64,000 bases of DNA from Meconema thalassinum (lineage: Eukaryota > Arthropoda > Insecta > Orthoptera > Tettigoniidae), in the NCBI GenBank assembly GCA_946902985.2, contig OX336389.2, positions 1,082,009,788-1,082,073,787 of the forward strand. The letters are read 5' to 3'. The notes beneath the pieces are model-generated. The model saw nothing but the letters and a program-made list of their open reading frames with translations, was not told the DNA's origin and searched no databases. Both the position numbers and the translations under genes were made by a program. The stretch's first letter is position 1. The number at the start of each line of letters is the position of its first letter. Positions 53,540 through 63,419 of this stretch are shown here, in pieces.

Positions 53540-53954
53540 AGCATTTTGGTCCTCTTGCAATGCAACGTCTTGCATAGTCTGTGTTGCCTTTGATAGTGTT
53601 GATGGCTTTTGAGACGTTGAAGATGGATTAAACATAGCTTTAAAAAGAGTTAATAAATGCTTTTTAACAAACAAGGCACTATCTTGAGTAGCAATATCAT
53701 TTTCGGACCCGCTTTTTTAGCATTTTTATAATTGTCGTCAACAGCAACCGAAGTTCGTTCGGAGCATTGCATTGATGATCACTCACATTTAAAACCTCAC
53801 AATTTTAACTTTTTAGATTGCCTTGACATCTTCTCGACCTCTCTTTTGAGCATCGCCAGCATATTATTCCATCCACATTCTGACGATTATAGTTGTAGGA
53901 GTAGCCTTTATAGAGTGCACGTTGTTTATCTTTGTTGGTTGTAGTAAGCTCCAT
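53540..53954 (-). pseudogene. FLYWCH zinc-finger gene, left arm
   Basis: From ATG at 53954 the minus strand gives MELTTTNKDKQRALYKGYSY, VDGIICWRCSKERSRRCQGN, then with stops and shifts DIATQDSALFVKKHLLTLFK and PSSTSQKPSTLSKATQTMQD. The GK..AL..GY.Y ... WRC ... RRC pattern is a FLYWCH-type finger, often found in proteins derived from MULE-type transposons; it binds DNA or protein. The finger's His end is not preserved in frame. The continuing tail module at 53400-53270 probably closes the protein. Confidence 0.65.
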
Positions 53955-54029
53955 AGTAGTTACTAACCTGTCAGTATGATCTGCATACTATAAAGGTAAC
54001 AACTGTTCTGGTGATGGAGTACTTAACTT

Positions 54030-54330
54030 AAGCATTCATGTTGGCTTATGTGTTCGCATATGTGTTTGCTTATCATGTTGGCTTATCATATTGGCATATG
54101 TGTTGGCTTATCATGTTGGTTTATGTAGTGTTCTATGTGTTGGCTTATGTTTTGGCGTATGTGTTGGCATATGTGTTGGCATATGCGTTGGCTTAAGTAT
54201 TGGCTTATGTATTGACTTATGTATTGGCTTATGTGATGAGTTATGTGTTGTCTTATATATTGGCTTATTTGTTGGCTTATGTATTGGCTTATGTGTCGGC
54301 TTATATACTGGCCTATTTGACGAGTTATTT
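54030..54330. repeat. 12-bp minisatellite, left arm
   Basis: Tandem TTGGCTTATGTG with variants (CATATG, TTAAGT). Inverted counterpart at 54540-54735. Runs of open frame in all phases result from the repeat, not from genes. Confidence 0.9.
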
Positions 54331-54539
54331 TGTCGATGTATTTAGTGGCGTATTCTCTTGGTCTTGGAAAGTAATACAGCCCTTGTTTGTAAGCAAGCAA
54401 CAACAACAACACACCAAGTTTCCAAATAATCTAGAATACTTTAAGGTTAATCATTGACTCTCAACTCCTACTTTTAGCGCACTCTCACGGCTAGTCAAAA
54501 ACATTATATTTTTAATTTATTTTGGAAAAGAAGCCACTA
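54331..54539. other. Centre of the palindrome
   Basis: ~200 bases. 54300-54385 (GTCGATGTATTTAGTGGC, ATTCTCT.GGTCTTGGAAA) is repeated directly at 55660-55745, just before the second LINE. Confidence 0.6.
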
Positions 54540-54735
54540 CATAAGCGAACACACATAAGCCAATACATAAGCCAACACATAAGTCAACTCATAAGCCAAT
54601 ACATAAGTCAATACATAAGCCAATACATAAGCCAATACATAAGCCAATTCATAAGCAAACATGATAAGCCAAGACAAAAGCCAACACGTAAGCCAACATG
54701 ATAAGCCAATATGATAAGCCAACACATAAGCCACC
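54540..54735. repeat. 12-bp minisatellite, right arm
   Basis: Tandem AAGCCAATACATAAGCCAAC, the complement of the left-arm unit, with variants. Confidence 0.9.
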
Positions 54736-54799
54736 ATAAAAGCTTATGGTAAGTCACTCCATCACCAGAAGAGATGATCATAGAGACAAGTCAGTTACT

Positions 54800-55200
54800 A
54801 CTGTGGAGCTTACTACAACCAACAAAGGTAAGCAACGTGCACTCCATAAAGGCTACTATTATAACTATAATCGTCAGAATGTGGATGGAATAATATTCCG
54901 GCGATGCTCAAAAGAGAGGTCAAGAAGATGTCGAGGTAATCTAAAAAGTTAAAATAGTGTGGTTTAAAGTGTAAGTGATCATCAATGTAGTGCTCCGAAC
55001 GAACCACGGTTGCTGTTGCTGTTGACAATTATTAAAATGTTAAAAGGCGAGCCCAAGAAAAAGATATTGCTACTCAAGATACTGCCTCGTTTGTTAAAAA
55101 GCATGTATCATCACTTCTAAGAGCTATGATTAATCCATCTTCAACGTCTCAAAAGCCATCAAAACTATCAAAGGCAATATAGACTATGCAAGAGGACCAA
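54800..55200 (+). pseudogene. FLYWCH zinc-finger gene, right arm
   Basis: Plus strand VELTTTNKGKQRALHKGYYY then VDGIIFRRCSKERSRRCRGN; shifts; then KDIATQDTASFVKKHVSSLL and PSSTSQKPSKLSKAI. Nearly the same product as the left arm but the FLYWCH Trp is Arg (FRRC for CWRC). It reads outward from the palindrome centre. Confidence 0.65.
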
Positions 55201-55244
55201 AAAGGACTATATAATAATAATAATGATGATTATAATGATGATGA

Positions 55245-55575
55245 TGGTGGGTTTTTTTTTGGTCGTGTAGCCTCCTGAGAGGCCGAGTGCAGGTCTTTCT
55301 AGTCGACGCCCGTGGGCGACCTGCGCGTCGGGATGAGAGATGGAATGGATGAAGATGAATGAAACTGGGCAAGGATGTGGAAGGAAGCAGCCGTGGCCTG
55401 TCAGAAGGTACTGTCCCAGCATTTGCCTGGTGTTGAAAGTGGGAAACCACGGAAAACCATTTCAAGGACAGCCGACGATGGGGCTCGAACCCACGCGTCT
55501 ACCGAGTCAGCAGAGAGCTTGGCCCCATGACCTAATGCTGCGCTTTAGCCAGCGTAGCCACTACTGTCGGTTATG
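55245..55575 (-). mobile_element. SINE-A, copy 4
   Basis: Minus-strand head GTGGCTACGCTGGCTAAAGC, B box GGGTTCGAGCCCCATC, body CTTGAAATGGTTTTCCGTGG, tail GACCTGCACTCGGCCTCTCA, poly-A-like end at 55252-55262. It sits within a GAT tract and appears fairly young. Confidence 0.88.
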
Positions 55576-55738
55576 ATGGTGGTGATGATGATAATAATGA
55601 TGATTATTATAATGATGATGATCATGTATTAGCTTATGTATTGGTTTATGTGTCGGCTTATGTATTGGCTTATTTGACGAGTTATTTTTGTCGATGTATT
55701 TAGTGGCATATTCTCTCGGTCTTGGAAAATATTACAGC
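55576..55738. repeat. GAT tract and repeat of palindrome centre
   Basis: GAT/AAT microsatellite to 55625, a few 12-bp minisatellite units (GGCTTATGTATTGG), then 55660-55738 duplicates 54300-54385. Confidence 0.7.
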
Positions 55739-57523
55739 CCCTGTTTAAGAAAGGCAGCAGAAGGAAACCCACTAACTATAGAGGAATAACCCTGCTGTCT
55801 CATGGACTGAAAATTCTTTATAGTGTTATCAGAGGTAAAAGAAAACCAATGAATACCATAAAGGTCCGTGAAGATGAAAATTGAAATCTGGTTAGGACAG
55901 ATAGTGACATGAGAGAAGTCCTGAAGAACCATTGTGACCACCTACTGAATAGACCAGTTCAAGAACAAAATATAGAACCGAAAATCCACGCCTACAATGA
56001 GGAACTTCCCATCACTTGGACGAAAACTGAGGCAGCCTTAAAATCTATGCCTAAAGGAAAATCTTCAGGTGCAGATGAAGTGAATGCAGACATGATAAAG
56101 GCAGTAGGCCTCCAAGGCATACAATGTCTGCACAGAGTACTCAATTCCATATGGACAGACAACAAAATACCTGCAGATTGGAGCAAGGGTGTTATAATTC
56201 CCCTGTTTAAGAGAGGCAGCAGAAGGAAACCCACCAACTATAGAGGAATAACTCTGCTGTCTCATGGGCTTATAATTCTAGAGAAGATCGTAGAAAGAAG
56301 ATTAAGAACCATCATTGAACCACAGTTGGAGAAGGAGCAATATGGTTTCAGAAATAACAGATCGACAATGGCTCTAACTTTTACCACCCGCATGCTGATG
56401 GAAAATATTGGGAGAAAGGCAAGAACCTGGTCATTGTATTCCTGGATATAGAGAAGGCCTATGATTGTGTTATAAGAGATAAGATCTGTGAGTGCCTGAG
56501 GAAAAGAAATGTGCCAGAGGGACTAGTAAGGAAAGTTCAGATGCTGTGGAAAGACTGTATTATGTGTGTACAAATTGGGGAAGAACGATCATCATGGTTT
56601 GAGACCAAGAGTGGAGTTCAGCAAGGCAGTGCACTGTCCCCACTGCTGTTCATCACTATTATGGATAATATAATGGAGAACGTCAAGGAAAAGTTGGGTG
56701 AATTGCATGCAGTTCCCTTTACTGATGACATCATGATTTGGGGTGAAACAGAAGAAGAAGAAGAAGAAGAAGAATTACAGACCAGACTCAATGTATGGAA
56801 ATCCCAGTTCCAGGAATATAACCTTAACATCAGCGAGACCAAGACAGTGGTGATGTCAGTCAACAGAGATGGGCATCCAGCAAGTGTTAAACTAGGAGAC
56901 CACCAGCTGGAGTGTGTGGACAGTTTTCCTTACCTTGGAAGTGTAATCTCCTGTGAAAATTTGGTCAGTAAAAAAATACCAACAGAGTTCAAAAGGGATC
57001 AGAATTCTACAAACAAGTAAGGATACTTGTATGGGATGACATGATTCAAAAACCAGCTAAACTGGCGATATTTTACAACTACTTTATACCAATATTGACC
57101 TATGATATTGAAACATGCACCATTACGAAGAGAGATGCATCAAGCCTGCAAGCATCAGAGAAGACATTTCTTAGATCCACCATCCAGAAGACCAAGATGG
57201 GCAAGTTAAAAAACGAGGAGGTGAGGAAACAAGCTGGAATAAAGACATCCGTTTTAGACCGAGTCAGCACATCTAAACTACGGTGGTACGGGCATCTGAT
57301 GAGTATGGAGCCTACAAGATCAGCCAGAATAAATTTGGAAAGACAGGTGGATGGAAAAAGACTTGTAGGAAGACCTAGAACCCGATGGATGGACATGATC
57401 AAGATTGATCTAGTGACCAGAGGATGGGCAGTGGATGATGTTCTCCATGACAAGTTGTATATGGACAGGTTGAATTGGAAGAGGCTCATAAACAGTAACC
57501 GGGAAACTGGAACTGTACAATGA
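55739..57523 (+). pseudogene. Second LINE: reverse transcriptase part
   Basis: Main RT run from about 55905: KGKSSGADEVNADMIKAV, WSKGVIIPLFKRGSRRKPTN, YRGITLLS, EQYGFRNNRSTM, then after a shift KAYDC, SGVQQGSALSPLLF, the catalytic box as FTDDIMIW (56718-56741, Thr where Ala is usual), and a C-terminal LRWYGHLMSMEP, RPRTRWMDMIKIDL up to 57523. A 5' fragment at 55739-55812 duplicates 56203-56270. Three frames are needed and no endonuclease is present, so it is a truncated dead copy. It ends in a (TGA)n tail. Confidence 0.82.
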
Positions 57524-57575
57524 TGATGATGATGATGATGATAATGATAATGATAATGATGATGATGATAATGGT
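57523..57575 (+). repeat. GAT/AAT tail of the second LINE
   Basis: About 50 bases of GATGAT and GATAAT repeats right after the LINE stop, as expected for a LINE with a microsatellite tail. Confidence 0.85.
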
Positions 57576-57699
57576 AATGCTCTATTTAGACCTAAAATTA
57601 TTTGTTTAAAGGAGACCAAAACACAAAAGTCAACTTGCCTCAAAATCAAAGTATGTATCAGGCAGTGCTCAATTATATATTTGCTTTTGCTCTATGCCA

Positions 57700-57867
57700 T
57701 TCCGCAGGCCGGTAAACGAAGGAAACACGAGTAGTTGTGACGTCACTGCGCCGTAAGCGGTGAGTGAGCTATCCGCTCCATTCAGTTGTTGTTGCAATAC
57801 GCGCGCTGCCACTCTTCCGTTGATTAGTGTTGTTTATTATAATCGAGTGTGATAACTAGTTGGCAAA
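57700..57867 (+). promoter_or_regulatory. THAP-gene upstream region with CRE palindrome
   Basis: GTGACGTCACTGCGC at 57737-57751 contains the CREB/ATF palindrome TGACGTCA, 130 bases before the THAP ATG. The same 15-mer on the opposite strand lies at 60003-60017, upstream of the P2X7-like gene. Promoter function is inferred. Confidence 0.45.
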
Positions 57868-58330
57868 ATGCCTTCGTGTAGTGTATACGGTTGTAACAAC
57901 AGAACGAGTAAAATCCGAAACTGTAGAGATAAAGAAGTGCATTTCCATAGATCTCCAAATCGAAGTAAGTCGCCACGTAGATTTAGTAGTTGGGTAAATT
58001 TTTGCAAGAGGAAACATTTTTCTCCCGGTAATGGGGCTACTGTGTGTTCAATGCATTTTAAAAAGACAGACTATGATGAAACGCAACTTTAGAAAATGAA
58101 GTTGATGCCTAAGGAAAAGCTACAAAGTCAAAATTGAAGCCAGGAGCTGTTCCTTCAATATGGTGTCCGGCGCCGACACTTCTCATGCAGGAATGCTAAT
58201 TCATACGCAAGCCGCTTCACAAAGTACACTGTGGGGTTCTTCGTCAGGAACTGAGCAGAGCAGGACGGAAAGGTATGAGACTAAAAGACGAAGGGAGTTT
58301 CTCGAACTTCCAAAGACGACCTGATGAAGA
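57868..58330 (+). pseudogene. THAP-domain protein fragment
   Basis: The first 74 codons (57868-58092) form a THAP zinc finger: C4, C9, C60, H63 (C-x4-C-x50-C-x2-H), with W42, F51 and HFK after the last ligand. THAP domains bind DNA in P-element/Kolobok-type transposases and derived regulators. The frame stops at 58090, and the next frame continues with KSKLKPGAVPSIW, the usual linker after a THAP domain, then fades by 58330. No catalytic transposase domain follows. It could be a transposon remnant or a captured host exon. Confidence 0.8.
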
Positions 58331-58449
58331 AGTACTTCTCACGATTTCACATGTAACAGTAAATGATGTACCGTACTGCATATCAAAATAATATGTCTAT
58401 ATTTATCGTAAATTAAACAATCTTAGAACACTTACTTAATTCTACTGTT

Positions 58450-58600
58450 CTAATTTACGGTGACCAGGTCAATGCATGTGAGATTTTAGAAGTGAAATGC
58501 CATGTCCTGTGGTTCGGAATCCACCTAAAAAGGATGTCCCGTGGCTCATAATCACACGATTCACGGTCAAGTAAAACTACAATCTACCTTCCTTTGTTTG
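58450..58600 (+). mobile_element. SINE-G, copy 2 (head lost)
   Basis: GTCAATGCATGTGAGATTTT, GAAGTGAAATGCCATGTCCT, GTGGTTCGGAATCCACC, CCCGTGGCTCATAATCACAC, ending CTACCTTCCTTTG. Matches the complement of 27518-27660. Confidence 0.8.
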
Positions 58601-58744
58601 AATTTACAGCTTGAAGCCCACATAGGTGTCACTGGGCTCCGGAAATGTGTTTCTTATGATGTTGACAACACATGATGGCACGATAATTCTGTTGTTTTTA
58701 CCAATCGCAAGCCATGAATTTACCCAGGAAGTGAACTGTATGTA

Positions 58745-59490
58745 ACAAATATGATGATGATGTTGATAATTGTCGCTTAAAGGGGCCTAACATCTAAGTT
58801 ATCGGCCCCTAATGATTTGGGTGATCGTGAATATGATGAAATGTGAACTATAACTAAAACTAACTACTTACTTATATACTAGAAGAAGAAATGGAAATCA
58901 AAAGGAGAATAAGGCAAATATAGGACAGGTGGAAAATAAATGCCCTCAACCCTCCAAGAATGTGGATTGAGGGACTTGGAAGGAAGGAGAGCCATAAAAG
59001 GCAGATAGGAAAGTGAAAGAGGAGAGGGTCCGCTCCAGAGGTAATCGATAAAACGGGGAAAACCGGACCCAGCTCAGGAATGCCTCGGGGTCGCCAACTC
59101 CCGAACTCACCAGCCGTGAGCCCCTGAGGGTCTAGCAATATCCAGGGTACACCAGAAGTGGTGGGGCTACATACACCCTGCCTCCTTGAGGGCCTTGAGC
59201 AGAAGGCAGGAGATAACATGAAAAGAAAACGAAGGCTGGCCCCTCGCAGAAGGAGGGTGTAAGAAAAGACGAGACAAGGGCCAATAAAGTCGGGAAAAGA
59301 AGAGACTCTCTAGGCCTCGGATACCTTAATACCGTCGGGGTCGGAAGAGAACAAGAGATGACCAAGTGAGGTCGACAGGAAAGAAGACGGAGAGGAGGCC
59401 GGCACAAGTAAGTGGAAGCAATGCCGGACTCAGCTTGGGCCCCGTGGTCGCCTACCCACGTCCCACCAAATGTGAGACCCTGGGGGATTG
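58745..59490 (-). mobile_element. F-type repeat, copy 4 (longest)
   Basis: Minus strand from ATCCCCCAGGGTCTCACATT to GGGGCCGATAACTTAGATGT, GGCCCCTTTAAGCGACAA and an ATC tail. It cuts into the P2X7-like frame at its 5' edge. A 115-codon and a 91-codon frame across it are chance. Confidence 0.85.
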
Positions 59491-59494
59491 TAAC

Positions 59495-59873
59495 AAATAA
59501 ATCGCCAAGTTCTATTTGTTGGATTTAAAGCTGTTAGTAAACGTTTCTTTGCCCTGTTCATTTTTAAGCTCATGTTATGCCTTGCAATTTTCAACACTTC
59601 GCGGTCTAAAGTATGCCTTGAAAACGAGGGATTTCTTGTTATACACATAAATTCTTCCGATTTCACTGCTTTTACATTGGCTAATTCACAACAGCATACA
59701 CTTTCTTCATTCGTATCCATGATGGTGCACTCATTACACTTACACCAATTTCGCATGCCGGCTTGGCCTGTAGTGTTAACTATATCCATTTCATGATCGC
59801 TATCTGAATGGACATCAGCAAATGTCGTAAGTTCTGGCTCAAACTGATACGGACGAATGTTATTTACATCCAT
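59495..59873 (-). pseudogene. P2X7-like Cys-rich (ballast-type) domain
   Basis: From the Met at 59873: VNNIRPYQFEPELT, then an acidic stretch, NWCKCNECTIM, ESVCCCELA, EFMCITRNPSF, REVLKIARHNM. Conserved spacing of Cys in NW.KC..C...ES.CC.E......C.T matches the zinc-binding intracellular domain of P2X7 receptors, which also occurs in many insect mobile or THAP/helicase-linked proteins. No channel part is present. The frame is cut at about 59490 by the F-type repeat. The start is chosen because translation upstream of it shows no conserved residues. Confidence 0.75.
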
Positions 59874-59995
59874 TATAAGTCTTTTGACTAACACTAACAG
59901 TGGCAACAGAAGGACACGGCAGCAGCAGATGGAGTGCGGGAAAAGACTGCCCGAGCTTATGCACAGCAAAGAAACGTTTACTAACAGCTTTAAAT
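59523..59995. repeat. 30-bp perfect inverted repeat around the P2X7-like domain
   Basis: 59523-59552 (ATTTAAAGCTGTTAGTAAAC...) is the exact complement of 59966-59995 (...GTTTACTAACAGCTTTAAAT). Both would encode AKKRLLTALN, one at the 3' end of the domain frame, the other in its upstream region on the opposite strand. Confidence 0.9.
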
Positions 59996-60002
59996 CTCGA
60001 CA

Positions 60003-60017
60003 GCGCAGTGACGTCAC
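60003..60017 (-). promoter_or_regulatory. CRE-containing 15-mer upstream of the P2X7-like gene
   Basis: Minus-strand GTGACGTCACTGCGC, 136 bases before the Met at 59873. Identical to 57737-57751 in front of the THAP fragment. Confidence 0.45.
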
Positions 60018-60164
60018 GAGCAGTTACTAGTTTCGCACATAACTTGAGAACGGTTGGACGTAGAAGCACCGGATTAACGGCATTGTTATTAAATTTCCAT
60101 GTTGCATATTTAGCAATAAATAACGAAATATGTGTTTTTGTGTTGTGATCTCCTTTAATTTGTC

Positions 60165-60480
60165 TACTGAAACAATCCCTGTAAGCTTATCCGGCGGCTT
60201 CAGCACTTGCATGCCTATAAACAGGCTGGTCATACTGAATATGAGGAGGAACTATTGGATATAGAAAATGAACTTCGTTGTGCCAAAATTATTGTGTAAC
60301 GGGTCCACGTAACTGCTTAGAGTAAGTCTTAACATACATTCTAGGGATTTTACTACTACATGTATAGTCGTCCTTTTAAAACTATAGCAAGGAATCGTAA
60401 GGAGATAGAGAGTTATATTCTGTGTGTATATATTGTAAAAATATTCATATTAAATTAATGAAAATATTTTTTAAATAATG
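60165..60480 (+). pseudogene. YWNNP/AGHT C-terminal module, copy 2
   Basis: Plus strand FVY, an in-frame TGA in place of Trp, NNPCKLIRRLQHLHAYKQAG, HTEYEEELLDIENELRCAK, stop at 60297, then an AT-rich 3' part matching the complement of 53090-53270. Two copies in opposite orientation bracket 53.1-60.5 kb. Confidence 0.75.
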
Positions 60481-60589
60481 CTTTAAATGCATTCGATTTG
60501 TGGTTTTGTGTACTAGGCTAAGTACCATAATCAAACCCATGTGTTTTAGTACTGTAGCACGAGACTAACGTTATATCGTTCCTGTTCTA

Positions 60590-61190
60590 AGATCAGAAAT
60601 GAATTTCTTGACCAAGCCGACAATCAAACCCAGGCCTCCAGTACAAGAGTCAAGAGTGTTAGCCACTATGCAAGGAAATAGGATTGGAAATGAGGCTGCC
60701 GTGGCCCGTCGAAAGGTATCGTCCTAACATCACTTTAAGGTCTCTTTTTATTTTTCCCTCTCGAGGTTGAGTGTACATTGTTTCTTGACAGAGCTAAAAA
60801 TCGAACCCAAGCCTTTGCTGTAAGAGGTATGCAGCTTGACCACTAAGCAATAGCGCCTTCTCTTTCTATAAAGTGTTCTTCTTTAGTCCTCAGAGCTGGG
60901 AATCGAGTTAAAACCTTCAGTGCAGCAGCCTAAAGTGCTAGCCACTAAGCTATCGCGCCATCTCTTTCTATAGAGTTGTCTGTTCTAGACCCAAAGCAAG
61001 GAATCAAGTTAAAACCTCTAGTGCAAAAGCCTTAAGTGATAGCCACTATGCAAAAAATATAAATAAAAAAGAGCAGTAACCTTAAGTTAGGTACCATCCC
61101 AGAATTTAGCTAGAGTTAAAAGTGGAAAACCATTCCAGAATGGTTAATAGTAGAAATTAAAGCCCACTCTCCTCTGTTTTGTATCACAAG
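60590..61190 (-). mobile_element. Multi-headed SINE (tandem tRNA-like heads)
   Basis: At least three, perhaps four, minus-strand tRNA-like heads in tandem at ~130-base spacing: 'ttgcttagtggtcaagctgc' type A boxes near 60840, 60950 and 61045, each with a degraded B box (GGTTTTAACTCGATTCC) and the spacer 'tctctttctata'. The left end (60600-60720) matches SINE-B head and body in reverse, and 61060-61190 is again SINE-B-like (TTAAGTTAGGTACCATCCCA). Confidence 0.6.
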
Positions 61191-62079
61191 GCTTAGTTTA
61201 CACCGTTAAGATGAAAGAGAGAATTTAAGGACTGCAACTGTGACGTCATGCTACCATATTCTTGCATCATGGAAACTAGATACATATCTTCCGGCCTAAT
61301 CAGCTTGTCCATACTGCTTCCAAAGCAAACAGACCTGCATGTTACTAAACTACTTTCAGTGTTAATTAGTACCGTTTGCAAATAGAGTGTGATGAATGTC
61401 GATGTGTTGTGTGGTTTTTACGGTCGGATACCCTTCCCAAAGGCTAGCTCGTGAAAGACAAATGGAAAGTACATAAATTTCAGTTATACGTATAATAATA
61501 TATAAATCATTAGCCCCGTGTACTTGTGTGTATTGTAATATTTATATATATACAGGTGTAATTGATATAATGGAAGTCCGTTACACTGGTGATAGAAGGG
61601 ACTATTCTAAGCAAATATCTTCATGAAATTAAGTCGTATCTTAAATAGTGTAGGTGGAATTAAATCACAAAAATCGTCGGTCAATGTCTTGGAAAAGGGC
61701 TTGGACTGCGTTCCCCTCATCAGCGCAGCCCTCCCCTCCAACGCTGAGGAATGTTGACAAGAGTCTGAAGTTGAGTGACCTCCTCATCTTGTCTGCCAAT
61801 GGCATTGAAATACAGAAACCGAGCCTATGAACGGCTGATTTACACCTTCATGGGGTGTGACTACATGACTAGTGATGGTGGATCTGTTTAGGATTTTGCC
61901 AGCCTCATGGCCTATGCATAGAAAATGGAAATCCTAAAGATTTTGTAAATTAATTTAAGGAACTGTTGGTCTATCTTTGTGCGAAGACAGTGCAACAACT
62001 GTAATAAAATATCAATATTATTATTATTATTACGGTAACCTACTAATAATAATAGTAATAGACTTTTAGACACACTAAC
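61191..62079. other. Unassigned DNA
   Basis: No recognised gene. TAT/TTA microsatellites near 61500-61555 and 62020-62060. Confidence 0.4.
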
Positions 62080-62240
62080 GTCTTTTATGTTTCTTTTTCA
62101 TGTTGAGTTGCTAGACGTTTATGTACGCAGGATTTCTTGTATGTGCCATGAAATCCATGGACATGATCGTATTAGCACATTCATTTACTTCAAGACTGAA
62201 CGTAGATCGCACTCTGGGGAAGGTTAGCACTCTACCACCA
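62080..62240 (-). mobile_element. Old SINE-D-like copy
   Basis: Minus-strand head TTCTGGTGGTAGAGTGCTAA, a degraded B box, body resembling 63140-63340. TTA microsatellite follows at 62258-62300. Confidence 0.55.
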
Positions 62241-62359
62241 GAACTATAAATGCTGACTCTTATTATTATTATTATTAGACTATTATTATTATTATTTTTA
62301 TCATCATCTACATGTGGTTCTAGTGTTGAGACAGCTTACCATTACCGGCCGATATGCAA

Positions 62360-62640
62360 GTCGGGGCGTAATGGTGCAGCGGTCCACCTGTTGACCTCTC
62401 ACCACAGCGGACCGGGATTGATTCTCGGTCAATACGTGTGAGATTTTCGAAGTGAAATGCCATGTACTGTCGTTCGGATTCCACATAAAATGTAGCTCAT
62501 GATCACGATATTTTCGGTTATGTAAAACCACAAGCTTCCTTACTTCCCACCATCGGCAGCCACGAGATGATTTCCCGTGGCATCCCACGAGGCCGAAGTT
62601 GCGATGTCCCTTCATAAGACCACGGCTGCTTTCTTTCCTA
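62360..62640 (+). mobile_element. SINE-G, copy 3
   Basis: Head GGGGCGTAATGGTGCAGCGG, B box GGGATTGATTCTCGGTCAAT, GAAGTGAAATGCCATGTACT, CATAAAATGTAGCTCATGAT. The head is complete, unlike copy 2. Confidence 0.8.
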
Positions 62641-62960
62641 CCCCCGCAGTGTAGACGTGCGCATTTAAAGTTAATCGTGCACCACGATCACAGCAAGTCC
62701 GGTGATTGGAGGTCCGAAATCAGCACCGACAGTGGCTACCCTGAGTTTGGATTTCCCCGGATTTTTCCACGCGCTTTCCAAGCACATTCCGGGATAGTAT
62801 GGTACTCGTAGTCCCGGGACACCAAACTTATTCACGGCCCCAATAACTACAGCTACACATACTACTACAGTCACCACAGAAACACAGTTTATCAGACAAA
62901 TCTAACACTCACCCAACTACACTGGGCTGATAAAGAAATGTCTCAAGCCCCTAAATTGAA
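62641..62960 (+). mobile_element. SINE-B tail fused behind SINE-G
   Basis: CACGGCTGCTTTCTTTCC near the junction, then GATTTCCCCGGATTTTTCCA and CACAGTTTATCAGACAAATC. SINE-B-like tail without its head. Confidence 0.55.
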
Positions 62961-63139
62961 TTAACAACAACCATTACAACAAGCTTGCAAGTCTCTTCCA
63001 TCAACATTGTTACCAAAAAAAATTATTTACTGAACGTCCTAAATAATTGAAACCCTACTTAAAAGTAAATAACATTCAGTAAAGATATAATCTCTTGTAA
63101 TTTGTTTAATAGTCTAATTATAATAATAATATGTTGTTA
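62961..63139. other. Unassigned DNA
   Basis: AT-rich, nothing recognised. Confidence 0.35.
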
Positions 63140-63345
63140 GACACATTATTTTTATTTTTTTCGGGGATGTGGAGATTCCGGAATTTTGTGTTCACAGAAT
63201 TTTATATACAGTACGTGCCATTACATCCATCGGGATAAGGCTGTCGTATTTGTTCACCTTCATTTATTACATGACTGAGCCCAGATCGATCACTCGAGAA
63301 GGATAGCACTCTACTACCTGAGCTACACAGCCTCGCTATCATTTA
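63140..63345 (-). mobile_element. SINE-D-like copy, diverged
   Basis: Minus-strand head GAGGCTGTGTAGCTCAGGTA...AGAGTGCTATCC is tRNA-like. Body with AATGGCACGTACTGTATATA, CACAAAATTCCGGAATCTCC, ends in an A-rich tract. Confidence 0.65.
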
Positions 63346-63419
63346 ATTATTATTATTGTTTTATACAGTACATATACCACATTGCTGCTACATCACAATA
63401 TAACTATACGGGTTTCAGG

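Larger units (their letters stand above)
53500..55215. mobile_element. Large palindrome with FLYWCH arms and minisatellite
   Basis: 53530-53990 is the reverse complement of about 54760-55200, with drift. Inside each arm lies an inverted 12-bp minisatellite (54030-54330 and 54540-54735), around a ~200-base centre. Tandem short repeats within inverted arms recall foldback (FB-like) elements, but here the arms also encode a FLYWCH zinc finger. Alternatively it is an inverted duplication of one gene. The right arm ends next to a SINE-A. Confidence 0.8.

Noticed and set aside
53399..53674. Acidic protein with a long Asp run
   Set aside because: The Asp run is a GAT microsatellite in frame; the upstream part belongs to the FLYWCH pseudogene in shifted frames.
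54086..54412. Tyr/Ile/Gln- or Leu/Ala/Tyr-rich repeat proteins from the 12-bp array
   Set aside because: All phases of a stop-poor 12-bp tandem repeat stay open; there is no independent evidence of coding.
58872..59407. Two minus-strand frames of 115 and 91 codons
   Set aside because: Both fall within F-type repeat copy 4, and other copies do not keep these frames.
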